A stretch of 64,000 nucleotides of DNA from Hetaerina americana. Lineage: Eukaryota > Arthropoda > Insecta > Odonata > Calopterygidae. This document shows, piece by piece, positions 13,540 to 24,380 of the stretch (position 1 is its first letter; every line of letters starts with the position of its first letter). Location: the NCBI GenBank assembly GCA_022747635.1, contig JAKTNV010000060.1, forward strand, positions 1,182,372-1,246,371, read 5' to 3'. The notes under the pieces were generated by a model, which saw only the letters and a program-made list of their open reading frames with translations, ran no database searches and was not told the origin of the DNA. A program made the position numbers and the translations under genes.

Positions 13540-15115
13540 GGACTTGTGCGTTCCGATGATCCCTAGAGCCGCACTGGTGGGAGCAATCAAGGCTGCTCCT
13601 GGTAGAGTCACCCATGTCAGCCAGACAGGTCGAATGGTAGGAACCAAACGAAAGGTAGTCCGCGCAACGTCATTACATAAGAAAATAAAGAAAAAGAACT
13701 GTAATAATGGGGAATTGGAATGCTAGCACGATGTTGAGGAAAGGAATATTTGAGAATATACATTGAGAGATGGAAAGAGGAAATATAGATATTTTAGGCT
13801 TATGCGAGGTGAGATGGAAGGATAGCGGGGATTACCGGAGTTATAGCTATTGAGTTATATACAGCGGAGCGGACGAAAGCCAGAGAGGTGAAATGATAGT
13901 ATAGATAAAGGTTGGGTAGAAGTTTAGTAAATATAGATCTAGCGACTGATTGAATATCATTAGTAGAAGTAAAAGTGGAGCCAAGTAGCATGGTCATTTT
14001 AAGGTCTGCATGCCACCTAGCAATCATAGGGAAGAAGGCGGCAGAGTAAACGATCGAATAGGGCAAGTAATTGCGGATTTTCCTGATTGTGAGTGGGGAT
14101 TGGAATGCGATGGCACACGAAGGAAGAAGAGATGGTAGTGAGGTGGGGGACTACGGGTTAGGAACAAGTATTGACCGCGGGGAGAGGGCGATAGAGTTCT
14201 GCGGGAGACAAGGGTTAATCATCACCAACACTTAACTTAAGCACCTCAATAAACGTAGGCAAACATGCAAACATCCTGGGGATTACAAAATATATCAATC
14301 AGACTATAATATTTACACGGAATAGCGTATTGATTCACAGTTTTCCGATAGCGGATACGAATTTAGATCATAACTTAGTACTGATGAAGGATAACGTCCA
14401 ATTCAAGAAGATAAGACAGGAGAGGCGGGCCTGGAAATGGAATGTAGAAGCATTAACTAGATTGAAAATTAAGGAGTATCAACAGGCTGTAGAGAAAATC
14501 ACGAGTGAGGGAAAGGAGCCGAGTACTACCGAGGAAAAATGGGAATATATCAAAAAAGGCATATCGAAAACCGTACGAGTAAAAGAAATTATAGGAAATG
14601 TTAATAGGAAAAAGGACAAGGAAACCATGGATCACCGATGAGATGATTATAAAGATAAATGAGAGAAGGAAATAGAAGAATGTAAACACAGAGTTAGGCA
14701 GAAGGAAGCCCAAAGCGTTTAATAATGAATTGAGACGGTGACAAATAGAGCAAAAGAAGCGTGGTGAAAGGCACAGTGCGAGGATATGAAAGGTTTGCGA
14801 AGGAAGGGTAAAATTGATATGCTATGCGATACGGCAAGGTTTAATCACTATCGAGAAGTAAGAAGGGAAGATCTGGGTTAAAAATGAGAGATAAGTTGGG
14901 TAAAATAATAGTCAAGCTAAGGAAGATCCAAGAGAAATGGAAGAAATATATAGGAGAGCTGTATGGTGAAGAACTTAGCCCAACAAGCATAAATATAGGA
15001 AGATATACATGTACGACGTAGATGAAGAGAGCTTATATCCAAGCTTAGTCGACAATCAATTAGAAAAGGGCTTAAAAGGAGGAATGTAAGAGAGAGAGAG
15101 GACAAGATGATATGT
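13540..15115 (+). mobile_element. family A (RTE-like) LINE, 5' part: endonuclease and linker
   Basis: Starts in a 5' region shared with 23.88 kb (ACGAAAGGTAGTCC), then the endonuclease start (WNASTMLRKG..., LGLCEVRWKD). The GDWNA metal-site motif reads 'SGDWNAMAHEGR' and is followed by VGDYGLGTS and GLIITNT. The linker contains NVQFKKIRQERRAWKWNVEA and KWEYIKKGISK. Ends in WKKYIGELYGEE-type sequence. Such ORFs nick target DNA and prime reverse transcription there. Stops and frameshifts make it non-functional. The clade assignment is from motif memory. Confidence 0.7.
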
Positions 15116-15117
15116 AC

Positions 15118-15256
15118 TTCATTAATTTATTTAACGACTCATTTTATTGTGCCGAGATCGAGACTTAATAGCCCCTTCTTTACGCGGGAATCGAACCCAC
15201 GACCTCTGAGTAGACGGGTGAGGGCGTTACCCTACCGCCACCGGGACCGGCCGGTA
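15118..15256 (-). mobile_element. tRNA-derived SINE, family D, inside the LINE
   Basis: Minus strand reads GGTGGCGGTAGGGTAACGCC (A-box-like), then GGGTTCGATTCCC (clean B box) 30-odd bases later, then a short body ending in AT-rich sequence. It sits exactly between two partly duplicated LINE segments (14650-15060 and 15257-15560). No second copy in the window, so the 3' boundary is approximate. Confidence 0.6.
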
Positions 15257-17118
15257 ACCATGGAATTAGGTAGAAGAAAGTACAAAAAGAAAAATAATAA
15301 ACAGAGGCGGGAAATGTTTGCGAAAAGAAGCGCCGAGGATATGGAAAATTTAGAAAGGAAGGCTGAAATGGACGCGCTGCACATAAAGGTAAAAACACTC
15401 TCAGGAACTAAGAAGAGAAAATCCATGCAATCAATCAAAAATGTCTGGAACCAAAAAATATGGAAGAAAGATGGAAGGTATACATAGAGGAAATATACAG
15501 TAAAAACAATATGCCAGCAAGCTTAGACAAAGGAAGGGAATATGAAGTAGAGGAGGATAGCTTATGTCCAGGCTAATTCGATGGCGAGATAGTGAGTGTA
15601 TCAAGGGAAACCAATTCGTAAGGCCATGGGGGTGGACAACATTCCCACGGAATTACTTAAAAGGTTAGGTCAAGGTGAGAGGGTGAGCTTCACGGACTAA
15701 CTGGTAGTATTTATGTGAGTGAAATTTGGTCGGAAGACAATTTCAGATCAGTGTTAGTTCATTTTACGAAAAAAGGTAAGGCTAAATCACGTGAAGACTA
15801 CAGAGCATTACCCACTGTCCTGAGCAATACCCACCCCATAAGTTTGGTATTGCAGGCAGCTGAAGTGGTTCTCAGGATAATTAACAAAAGGATGGTAAAC
15901 AGGGAAAATGATTGCTAAGGCAATGATCAGTTTAGGTTCATATGGCGGAGAGGCACATGTGACGCCATGATAGTAATGAGATCTGTAATATAGAGGAACA
16001 AAGAATGCAAACAGGATGCTTATGCCTGTTTCGTAGATTTCAAAAAGGCTATTTATAGAGTGAATCGGGAAATACTAATAAATATAATGCAGGAAATAGA
16101 AATCAATTAGAGGGATAGGGAACTGATCCGCAACCTGTACATGCATCAGACTTTTCGGGAACGAGTGGCGTACGAAATGTCCTGATTGGCAGTATAAGGA
16201 AGAGGTGTAAGGCAGGGGTGTAATTTATTTCCAGTGCTGTTCAACGTATATAGGGAGGACATGATCAAAGAGGCATGAGAAGAACTGGAGACAAGGATGA
16301 AACTTGGTGGGGAATTCATGAAATCAGTTAGGTTTGCTGATGACCAATATTAGGTTTGCTGATGACCAATATTAGGTTTGTCCGTCAGCCAAGGGGTTGC
16401 AAGCATTGTTGACTGAATTGGAAATTCAGTGCGATAGATATGGGATGAAAATCAATATAAATAAAAACAATGGCTATTCGATTTTCCAGGAAGACAAAGA
16501 CTAAGCTAAACATTAAAATAGGAAGTCAAAATCTAGAGCAAGTTGAGCAAATTACGTATCTATAAAGTATTTTGGACGAAATTGGTCAAAGTAAGGGCCA
16601 TACGGAGAATAAATGCGTTAGGCAAGGAAACTTTCACATGAAGACAATTGATGACAGGGACGCTGAGTATGGATGTTAAGAACATACTCGTTTACAGTTT
16701 CATGTGGAGCATAGCTATGCACGTTGAGGAAAAATTGTTATTGAAGTAGGATGATAGATGTATATTGGGGGCTTTTCAAATGTTGGTTTGAAGGAGGATG
16801 GAGAATGTGAAACGGACAAAAATGAAAACAAATGAGGAAGTGCTGTGTATGGTGGGGAAGGGGAGAGAATTGTCGGAAGAAACCATAAAGTGGCAGGAAA
16901 AGTCGATGCAAAGCATATTGAATGGCCATGCGATGTTGAAGATAGTGACAGAGGGAAGAATGTTGGGCAACTAGGAAAGGGCAGAAAGAGGATTAGGATG
17001 TTATCCTATGGAAAAATGGGTTTTAATTAATTATGTATCGAAACGTTTGTAAAAGAACACGCAAGCAATGGTGGGCAGCGTCCTTTCTCACTAAACGTGC
17101 GAAGGAGATGATGATATA
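15257..17118 (+). mobile_element. family A LINE, linker repeat, RT and C-terminus
   Basis: It restarts in the linker already present at 14.7 kb (ELGRRKYKKK ~ the earlier ELGRRK). It continues through EDYRALP, LRIINKRM, a damaged palm with FADDQ-type box (16330-16371), RYGMKINI and the C-terminal ETWxxxxxDR region, and ends ..RAKEMMM into GATGATGAT. Many stops. Because linker sequence occurs on both sides of the SINE, either two LINE copies abut or an internal duplication occurred. The 3' end differs from the copies ending AGGTAGATTACC. Confidence 0.65.
16328..16371 (+). repeat. 22-bp tandem duplication across the RT catalytic box
   Basis: TTAGGTTTGCTGATGACCAA plus TA occurs twice in a row. 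The unit covers the codons for FADDQ. Since 22 is not a multiple of three, it shifts the frame in the catalytic palm. Confidence 0.9.
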
Positions 17119-17980
17119 ATACGATAATACGCATCTTTTAAGAGTTTTATGGGGTAATGAAATCAGCCTCCAAGTTTGTGGCCGTGGTCATTTGCATCAA
17201 TTATGATTGCGGCGCTGCCGTGTTGGGGGCGGGAGTCGTGGGAATGAAACTCGAGTGACATAATTAGCATCAGCTTGCTTAATGCGAAAGGCAACGAGGC
17301 CCACGGGCGACGCTGACTGCTGCCACGCCTCGCGCCTCCCTCCAACGCCAGGGGGTCGAGCGCTAAGAGCGGGGAGGTATCTACTGCGCAAGTGTCCAAA
17401 CTCCGACGGCAGGGAAGTGACACGGAGAGATATGTGACCGGAAAATTTGACAATGGAGTGAAAATGTTCAGTAGGACATCACTCTGATTTTAAAGTAGGC
17501 GAACAGAGGGACACATGCAATTGCGCCGCGCGCGGAACTGAGACCCCGCTGCTAATGTGAGCACAGGACTCCACACGTGGTTCCGTCCACCTGCTAGGAC
17601 GAGGGCCCTCCCCCCAAAAAAGGAAAGGGAGGGAGAAGGGTTCCAGCCATACTCACCCACGCCACAATTTCCCTCCCAAATCCCGGTCCCTCTATCTCAT
17701 TACGTTCCTCTTTTCATAAGTGATGATTTTCTTTTTCACGCCACAGGTGTGAGGTCTTAAGTCAGTGCGGAGGGGCGACAAAAGAGATTGGGTCCAACTA
17801 AGAAGCATCGTACGTGATGTTCGCATAGCATCGTATCGGGGTACGCTGGAGTAATTTGCCCTTTCAGCTCTCGTTTTAACTTTCTTTCCCTCGAGTAGAA
17901 AGAAAATCCGCAGGGAATGTTTTAGATGGGGTTGTCGAAAGGTATCACAAGAGACTAAAACTCGGGATGATAGTTTAAGT
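17119..17980. other. GC-richer unassigned region
   Basis: 17160-17780 is richer in G+C and CpG than its surroundings, with a poly-A/G and pyrimidine tract around 17600-17700. No convincing exon or promoter was recognised. An apparent 96-codon minus frame at 17163-17453 has no known motif. Confidence 0.35.
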
Positions 17981-17984
17981 GCCT

Positions 17985-18815
17985 ATATAACAACGAATCA
18001 ACATCAAGTTTTGGTGAAGTGCGGTAAGAGTTATCAAGAAATTTATGAACAGTTGACAGTTGTGTACGATGATAATACTCTGAAGAAAATATCCGTTTTC
18101 AAAAAAATTTGTTGTCTCAGGCGTAACTTTATGGAATTTGCATAACATATTGAAATGTATTGAAATAATTGACTTTGTAATTCCACACACTTATGTGTGA
18201 AAAGTTTGAAAAGTGTGTGAAAAGTGTGTGGAATTACAAAGTCAATTATTTCATTACATTTCAATATCCGTTCTCAAGTTAATTAAACGTTTCAAAGATG
18301 GCCGACAAGACGCCACGGTGGATGCAAGGACGGGACGACCTTCAACCACCTGTGTTGACGACAACATTGATCGTGTGCGGTACCTTGTCCTTACCGATCG
18401 TCGAAAAACTGTCCGAATGATTGCTGATGAACTGAATTTAGAAAATCAACGGTGCGCAGTACTAGTTTAACCGACCGTGATGGATGGGTCCTTCACCATG
18501 ACAGTGCACCTGCACATTCAGCATTGATTTTTCGCCTGTTTGTGGCAACATATTCAATCGCCATCCTTGACCATCCCCTTATTCGCCTGATCTCACCCCC
18601 TGCGACTTTTTTCCTATTCCAAAAATGCAAAAATGTGATGAGGGGATAACACTGGGAAGATGTGGACACAATAACGCAAAAAATGACGAGAAAAGTATAA
18701 AGCCTAATTGCCGAGGACTTCCAAGGGTGCTTTCAACAGTGGAAAAGAAGATATAATAAGTGCTTAGCGACGAATGGAGAGTATTTAGAAGGGGACAAAA
18801 TCGATGTAGACTAAA
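17985..18815 (+). mobile_element. mariner-like element remnant 1, split by a palindromic element
   Basis: Left of the insert: VKCGKSYQEIYEQLTVVYDD, then TLKKISVF (N-terminal helix-turn-helix). Right of the insert: IKRFKDGRQD, RTGRPSTT, RRKTVRMIADELNL. After a further deletion the C-terminal catalytic part follows: LHHDSAPAHSA with the second catalytic Asp, and a degraded 'HPLIRLISPPATFFLF' where the third Asp should be, then RRYNKCLATNGEYLEGD. The first Asp region is deleted. Dead copy; TIRs not recognised. Confidence 0.8.
18103..18263 (-). mobile_element. palindromic Penelope-related element, copy 1 (161 bp)
   Basis: The arms contain AATAATTGACTTTGTAATTC and its reverse complement GAATTACAAAGTCAATTATT around a short centre of AAAAGTGTGTG repeats. 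The tail (reading minus: GTTATGCAAATTCCATAAAG then ACGCCTGAGACAAC) lies on the left. It is flanked by a 14-base target duplication, ATATCCGTTTTCAA (18089-18102) and ATATCCGTTCTCAA (18264-18277), and interrupts the mariner remnant. This copy's centre lacks the CTGATGA/GAAA motif of the 45- and 48-kb copies. Confidence 0.85.
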
Positions 18816-18887
18816 TTTCTATAGTCTAAAGTTGTCATAGTCTCAGTTCGCGAATTTATTGGACAAAGTAGTATATATATACTATGT

Positions 18888-18903
18888 GTGTGTGTATGTG
18901 TAA

Positions 18904-18944
<41 letters not shown>

Positions 18945-18945
18945 A
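18888..18945. repeat. (TG)n and (TA)n microsatellite
   Basis: TGTGTGTG then a pure TA run. It adjoins the 3' end of the SINE on the right. Confidence 0.9.
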
Positions 18946-18955
18946 TAAACACAGT

Positions 18956-19216
18956 AATCAACCCCAAGGTCGATTTGGTAGGTGATGGCAGAGCTCACCC
19001 AGTACTAAGCCCGACGGCGTGTGAAATTCACACATCAGGGTAGGGGGGCCAGTTCCTTTCCCTGTGCCGGTTATGATTTCCCAGGAAGACCTGGTACCCG
19101 AAAAATCACATAGCTTGGGTAGAGCTGCAGGTGCCCAGACTGCCTTGCCCGGGAAACGAGCCCGGGACCCTCCGGTCAGTGATCCAACACTCTACCCCCT
19201 GGACTACCGCGACCCA
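18956..19216 (-). mobile_element. tRNA-derived SINE, family B, copy 1
   Basis: Minus strand: GGTCGCGGTAGTCCAGGGGG (A-box-like), GTTGGATCACTGACCGGAGG, then a B-box region GGGCTCGTTTCCC. The body has GATTTTTCGGGTACCAGGTC and TTCACACGCCGTCGGGCTTA, ending AAGGTCGATTTGG..GGTTGATTA. A second, more decayed copy lies at 42869-43133. Confidence 0.85.
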
Positions 19217-19238
19217 CTCACATATATATTATTTTATT

Positions 19239-19494
19239 AGGTAATCTAATGGTTAAGGTAGATTTTTGGATGGACACAGCTACTAAATAAAACATTTTGT
19301 GACTCCTAACAGAACACTAAATCCAGCATCCTACTCTATATCAGGTCCCTCTTCATCTGTGAGTACTTTCTTCCTCCCTTCATCCCGTCCAACATGCCTA
19401 TCCTGTTCCTTCCCTTTCCTTGTTTGCCTAATATTCTCCCCTCAATTACAGTCTTCAACATCCCACTGCCGGTCAATACCCCGGTCAATTATAT
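19239..19494 (-). mobile_element. family A LINE, 5'-truncated 3' end
   Basis: On the minus strand the C-terminal residues (..GMLDG-type, KYSEM-type region) are followed by a 3' UTR with CACAAAATGTTTTATTTAGT, ending in a TAGATTACC-like terminus next to TAATAAAATAATATA. It matches the ends at 51686 and 58619. The 5' side runs into (TA)n at 19495. Confidence 0.75.
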
Positions 19495-19498
19495 ATAC

Positions 19499-19567
<69 letters not shown>

Positions 19568-19625
19568 TACACGCATATATATAATATGTGTGTATATTTC
19601 TATATATATAAAAAATACACACATA
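19495..19625. repeat. (TA)n(CA)n microsatellite
   Basis: A pure TA run, then CACACACA, then mixed TATA/TGTG sequence. It separates the truncated LINE from the SINE at 19631. A second (TA)n lies at 19858-19895 just after that SINE. Confidence 0.9.
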
Positions 19626-19630
19626 TATAT

Positions 19631-19852
19631 GGTTAGAGCATCCGCCCGGCAAGTGGAAAGATCCGGAGTTCAAGTCCCGGTCTAGGAAATATTTTTACAA
19701 TTGTGATTTGCCTGATTCCGCCTTCCCCACCGCTACAGTGTTCGTCCTTTATATGTGTTCCTATCCCTTTTCCTTTTATCTATTTCCATGTGAATGAGAT
19801 TTGTTTGCCGTTTGGGGGATTTCGTGTTTGAATGTGTGTGTGGGGGTGTGTA
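19631..19852 (+). mobile_element. tRNA-derived SINE, family C, copy 1
   Basis: Head GGTTAGAGCATCCGCCCGGC (A-box-like), then GGAGTTCAAGTCCCGG (B box). The body has GATTCCGCCTTCCC, TATCCCTTTTCC and CCATGTGAATGA, and the end is TTTCGTGTTTGAATGTGTGTG running into a (TG)/(TA) tail. A second copy is at 23251, and an isolated tail at 58541. Confidence 0.85.
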
Positions 19853-19859
19853 TAAATAA

Positions 19860-19899
<40 letters not shown>

Positions 19900-19974
19900 A
19901 CATAACTTGTTACGTTTACAAAGTGTACCTATGCATATAAATACACATAAACACGCATGTATATGTATATACAT

Positions 19975-20700
19975 AAGATCTATCCCAAAAGTCGGACTTA
20001 TTTTTTCCCGGATACGCGGACGGCAGTTTCTCTGGCAGGTATCAAGCGAGGGGAGTCTCAAGAAAAGCTGGAGGTTGGTGGCAGTTGGCTCCCAGCCTTT
20101 GCAGACTGCGCACCGTTCGTCTGCGAAACCTCTATTACGTGACCTCGCTACGCTCCGTCATAAAATGGTTATTGAAACAGCTAAAAGTCATCAAATTGCC
20201 ACCTCAAAATTTTGCGGGAAGCTTGGTAAACCAGGCAAGAGACTCATGACATGCTCAAGGCAGCTTGTACTTACGCCATGGGTAGATTGGGTGATTTTTG
20301 AGTGGCGCAAGCTGTTCCGGGATGGTAGATAAGATTTTGAAGACGCCGAACGTTCAGGACACCCTTCGACCTAAGAGAGGTACGAAAATCTTGCAAGAGT
20401 GAAGGCTTTGTTGGACCGGGATTGCTGACTAAGTTTTCGCATTGTTTCTGATGAACCCTAAAAGTGATGTGCAACGATTTGTGACCGAAAACATGGGCAT
20501 GAGAAAGGTGAGTGCGAAGTTAGTGCCGCAAGTGCTAACGGATAAACAAAAGGAGACTCGCACGCGGACCTATCAAGATCTTCTCCATCATGTGAGTAAG
20601 AATCCAAATTTATAGACAATGTTTTTACTGGGAGCGAGCATATGAATGCATGGTCCGACACGAATAAGGCCTCAGATAAGGCCGAAAGCTCATACAATCG
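19975..20700 (+). mobile_element. mariner-like element remnant 2 (N-terminal and start of catalytic domain)
   Basis: Frames read TSKFCGKLGKPG, FEWRKLFRDGR, a degraded DAERSGHPST, then ENLARVKALLDRD and GMRKVSAKLVPQVLTDKQKE, which is the linker with LVPQ-L typical of mariner transposases. Then QDLLHHVSKNPNL runs into a region that has lost the GDE(S/T)W motif. Stops and frameshifts. The remainder of the catalytic domain is absent. The left side may start near CCCAAAAGTCGGACTTATTT. Confidence 0.7.
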
Positions 20701-20780
20701 AAAATGTGAGCGTCCTTTTACTTGTTATAATTCTTATTTTGTGTTCTATCGTGCCGTTCAAATGCGTGTATATATATATA

Positions 20781-22113
20781 CTACCTTGATCAAAAATTTC
20801 CCGGAATTTATTCAGAAAATTAAAAATACAAGTTTATTCATCTAAATCTATATTGTCCCCTTCAAAGTAATCCCCATCGACTGCAACACACTTATGCCAG
20901 CGCTTGATCCAATCCTCGAAACATTTTTTATATTCGGTTTTCGGTATGTCCATCAGTGCTTCCTGCGATTTTTCCATTACTTCCTCTCGGCTGCTAAAAC
21001 GCGTTCCCCGTAATGGTTTTTTAACTCGATTGAACAGAAAGAAGTCACAGGGAGCCAAATCAGGTGAATTCGGTGGCTGTTGGATGGTATTTGTTGCATT
21101 TTTCGTCAAAAAATTACGAATAATGATAGCACTGTGCGACGGTGCGTTATCATTGGTGCAAAATCCACGAGTTTTCTGCCCACATTTCTGGTCTCTTTCG
21201 GCGAATTGCTTCACGCAAACGTCTCATAACGCCCAAATAATACTCTTTGTTTACTGTCTGGCCTTCTGGCAAAAATTCATGATGCACTACACCGTTGTAA
21301 TCCATGAAAACCGTCAGCATTGCCTTCTTTTTTGACTGAAAACGACGTGGTTTTTTTGGTCTCGGCTCATTTGGTGAACGCCATTCACTTGCCTGATGTC
21401 TGGATTGCGTGTCGTACTCATAAACCCACGTCTCGTCTCGAGTAATGATCCTTTTGATGAATGTGGGATCGGATTCAGCCTCGCAAATCATGTCTTTTGC
21501 GACGTCAACACGGTCTCTTTTTTGCATGAAATTGAGGTCTTTTGGCACCAACTTTGCTGCTACACGACGGAAACCCAAATCATTAACCACAACGTCTTGG
21601 GCGGATCCATAGGCAATGTTCAAGTCCTCCGCTATTTCTCTGATGGTTAATTTGCGGTTATTGACCAACATTTCTTTTACTTTATCAATTTTTTCACCGA
21701 CTTTCGATGTCGATGGTCTGCCACTGCGTTCATCATCTTCGATTGACTCACGACCACTTCTGAACCGCTCGTGCCACTGGTAAACGACCGTTTTTTTTAG
21801 AGAATCGTTGCCGAAACACTTTTCCAACATTTCCAACGTCCGTGCGCCACTAAATCCGTTTTTTACGCAAAATTTAATACAAGTTCGTTGTTGCAAATTT
21901 AAATCCATTTCTGAAATTGTAAAAAATCGCCAACACACACAGAGATAGATGTACTCTTGGCTACGTAACTTTTGCAAATGTCAAGTTATGACACTAAGAT
22001 TTAAAGGGAATATCAACAACAGATGTACCAATTTAACAAAAAAAACAGAACTCAAATCGGAACGATGGGAGCGCCACACGGTGGTTATTCCGGGAACTTT
22101 TTGATCAAGGTAG
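20781..22113 (-). mobile_element. mariner element, complete ends, copy A (1333 bp)
   Basis: Terminal inverted repeats of about 28 bases begin CTACCTTGATCAAAAA at both ends, with a TA duplication outside each (20779-20780 and 22114-22115). It is almost identical to the copy at 37168-38487 in the opposite orientation, differing by scattered substitutions, a 12-base block that the other copy lacks, and one extra base. It inserted in a TATATA tract, as expected for TA-targeting mariners. Confidence 0.95.
20834..21908 (-). pseudogene. mariner transposase, frameshifted
   Basis: Cut-and-paste transposase of the D,D34D mariner group: N-terminal paired helix-turn-helix (CIKFCVKNGFSGARTLEML; RPSTSKVGEKIDKVKEML), linker AAKLVPKDLNF, catalytic core, C-terminal WHKCVAVDGDYFEGD. 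ATG assumed at 21906-21908 (MDLNLQQ). Two lesions are visible. The first catalytic motif reads RDETW instead of GDETW. One extra A in the codons for HHDN (about 21155) shifts the frame just at the second catalytic Asp. The interdomain linker KLVP is intact. Downstream frame (NDNAPSHSA, NSPDLAPCDFFLF) is otherwise open. Not functional as it stands. Confidence 0.93.
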
Positions 22114-22350
22114 TATATATATATATATATAGTTATTTATTTATTTATATATAAAACTGATATATTTTTAAAACAGAACCACAAAGAAAGGACACCCACA
22201 TATGCGAGTGTCACGCCTTTTTGTTTCTAAGTTTTAAAAATCTATATCAGTGATTTAATATATTTATGCGTCGCCGAAGAGCGTTCTATTTCGAATATAT
22301 ATACATACATATATGTATACATATATATATACATATATATACATATATAT

Positions 22351-22433
<83 letters not shown>

Positions 22434-22435
22434 GT
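22114..22435. repeat. (TA)n microsatellites flanking a short spacer
   Basis: A TA tract at 22114-22135 is the mariner target. 22300-22430 is ATAC/ATAT repeat then pure (TA)n. Between them (22150-22295) no feature was recognised. Confidence 0.9.
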
Positions 22436-22935
22436 TCTATTGTGCTTACCACAAAAACTTTAGAAGTTATCAACTGGTATGGTACGCATTTACTCCCGGC
22501 TTTGACGCATGAACTGGTTATATTAAGCTGGGGTCAATGTGGACCCATGCCTGGTTCAGTTTCTCTCATGGTAAGAGGGACCACATGAAACTAATTGAAA
22601 TAATGCACAAGTAATTGCTATTATCTTTGATTTTCCATTAAAACATATTCTCACGCAACATCATCCCTCCCACTCCCATGGAAGCAGCGGTTGGCCCTCC
22701 TGCCTCGCCCCTCCCCCCTTCTTTGCCATTCTCTCCCACGCTGCCGCCGTGCCTTTGGATTTCCGCCAAGTGCTGGCGAAATCATGCTCACTTCACCATC
22801 CGCCCTACACGTAAGTCCGTCAATTACGGGTACGTGACGTCACGTCAGGAACATTCAAGATACTGGCGCAGAGCCAGACAACCAAAAAGACAACGGGGAA
22901 TCTTCCGTCTTATAAATTATACACATCTTCCGAAC
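22436..22935. other. unassigned spacer with a CRE-like palindrome
   Basis: No gene was recognised. A pyrimidine-rich, G+C-richer stretch spans 22660-22800. At 22833-22844 lies the perfect 12-base palindrome CGTGACGTCACG, which contains TGACGTCA, the consensus for CREB/ATF-type factors. Whether it is used is unknown; no promoter follows. Confidence 0.4.
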
Positions 22936-23014
22936 AAATATATATATACATATATATATGTATACATACATACATATTTCTACATATATATGTAGATATA
23001 CAAATACATACACG

Positions 23015-23068
<54 letters not shown>

Positions 23069-23200
23069 TATGTATAAATACATACATATATATACATATA
23101 TATACATATATATATATATATACATATTCATGTTTATACATATATATACATGCATATATAAATATATATATACTTATATAAAAATATAATCATTCACACG
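22936..23200. repeat. long (TA)n/(TACA)n microsatellite
   Basis: ATATACAT repeats surround a pure TA core at about 23018-23066. Open frames here are repeat artefacts. Confidence 0.93.
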
Positions 23201-23250
23201 CAAATAGATATTAAGGAAAGGGATAGGAAAATATAAAAGATGAACACACT

Positions 23251-23475
23251 AGAGGTATTAGAGCATCGGCCCGGCAAGTTGGAAGATACGATGCTCAAGT
23301 CCTGGTCAAGGAAACATTATTGCACTTTGTGATCGGCTCGATTCCGCCTTCCCTGCCTTTACTGTGCTCGTCTTTTATGCGTATTCATATCCCTTTCCTA
23401 AAATCAATTTTCATGTGAATGAATATTTGCTCGCTATATGGCGGTTTGTGTGTTTGAATGTGTGTGTGTATGTAT
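23251..23475 (+). mobile_element. tRNA-derived SINE, family C, copy 2
   Basis: TTAGAGCATCGGCCCGGCAA, B box GCTCAAGTCCTGG, body GATTCCGCCTTCCC and CATATCCCTTTCC, and end TGTGTGTTTGAATGTGTGTG all match copy 1 at 19631. Like copy 1 it lies between TA-rich microsatellites. Confidence 0.85.
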
Positions 23476-23879
23476 ATATGCATGTATATATGTATGTATA
23501 TATGTATGTAAATATGCTGGGTTATTTACTTCCTATTCCGAGATTCCAGGTCATTTGGTGGTAAAATTTGACTGCGTTGCTTCGGACAATGAGTAGGGGT
23601 CCTTTTTTAGAACTCGGGGAAGGGAAGGGGAGGGGACGGCGTCAGGTGCGACACACAGCCCATCATAATTAATTGGAGGAGTTAACCTTGCGACCGAGGG
23701 CCTCACGTATTCACTAAGAGAAATTATTTTAGGATTTAGGAATTAAATTACGCTTCATGAAATAACTCGCCCACCTCCATGGGCTGCAACCTTCACTTGG
23801 TCGTAAGACTTATGTCTCTCTTTGACTAATAGAGCTCCGCTATCCAGTGCAATGATGATTCCCCTTGTTGATTCACTCA

Positions 23880-24380
23880 CAGTCGGTCGGGTCAAAGGTT
23901 AGGGACGAGACGAAAGGTAGTCCACTCAGCGTCTCTCCCTAAATGAGGCGGCTTCTAAGTGGCCTGACCCCAGTGGAGTGACCATTTCTATGCCAATTTA
24001 AAAATATTATGGAGGAAGGCAACGGAAACCGCCTGAATTATTCATTCCGTGAAATGATTATGGAACTTAATATGAAAATAAATCCTGACTATTATGGGAC
24101 TAGACCCGCCGGGCCGTTTGCTGTGCACGGCAACAAAGGAGGCAACGTCCCCTCGGTCGTCACAGCACGAAATCCTTTTTCGGCCGAGCTATATGTCGTT
24201 AAAAATGAGAGCAACAGAGGATCCGTAACTATTGGGCGTTGGAATGTTGGGATGAAGCTGCGGACAAAGTTGGAAAGCATCAAACGAGAAATGGAGAGCG
24301 AAAATATAGGCATGTTAGGCCTGAGCGAGGCGAGATGGAAAGATACCGGGTAATATTGGAGCGATTTATTATAGTATTGA
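23880..24380 (+). mobile_element. family A LINE, 5' end and start of endonuclease
   Basis: The 5' region has ACGAAAGGTAGTCCACTCAG, as at 13.6 kb. An open frame at 24009-24353 ends in RWNVGMKLRTKLESIKRE and IGMLGLSEARWKDTG, the first blocks of an APE-type endonuclease. The match to the 13.8-kb copy stops near 24380, where a different LINE begins. Terminal fragment, not functional. Confidence 0.7.

Noticed and set aside
15150..15245. A functional tRNA gene
   Set aside because: Only A- and B-box-like blocks and a loose cloverleaf head are present; it continues into a SINE body, and acceptor stem pairing is not evident.
24009..24353. A host protein of 114 codons
   Set aside because: Its C-terminal half is the start of an APE-type endonuclease of the family A LINE, and the 5' region matches the LINE copy at 13.6 kb.
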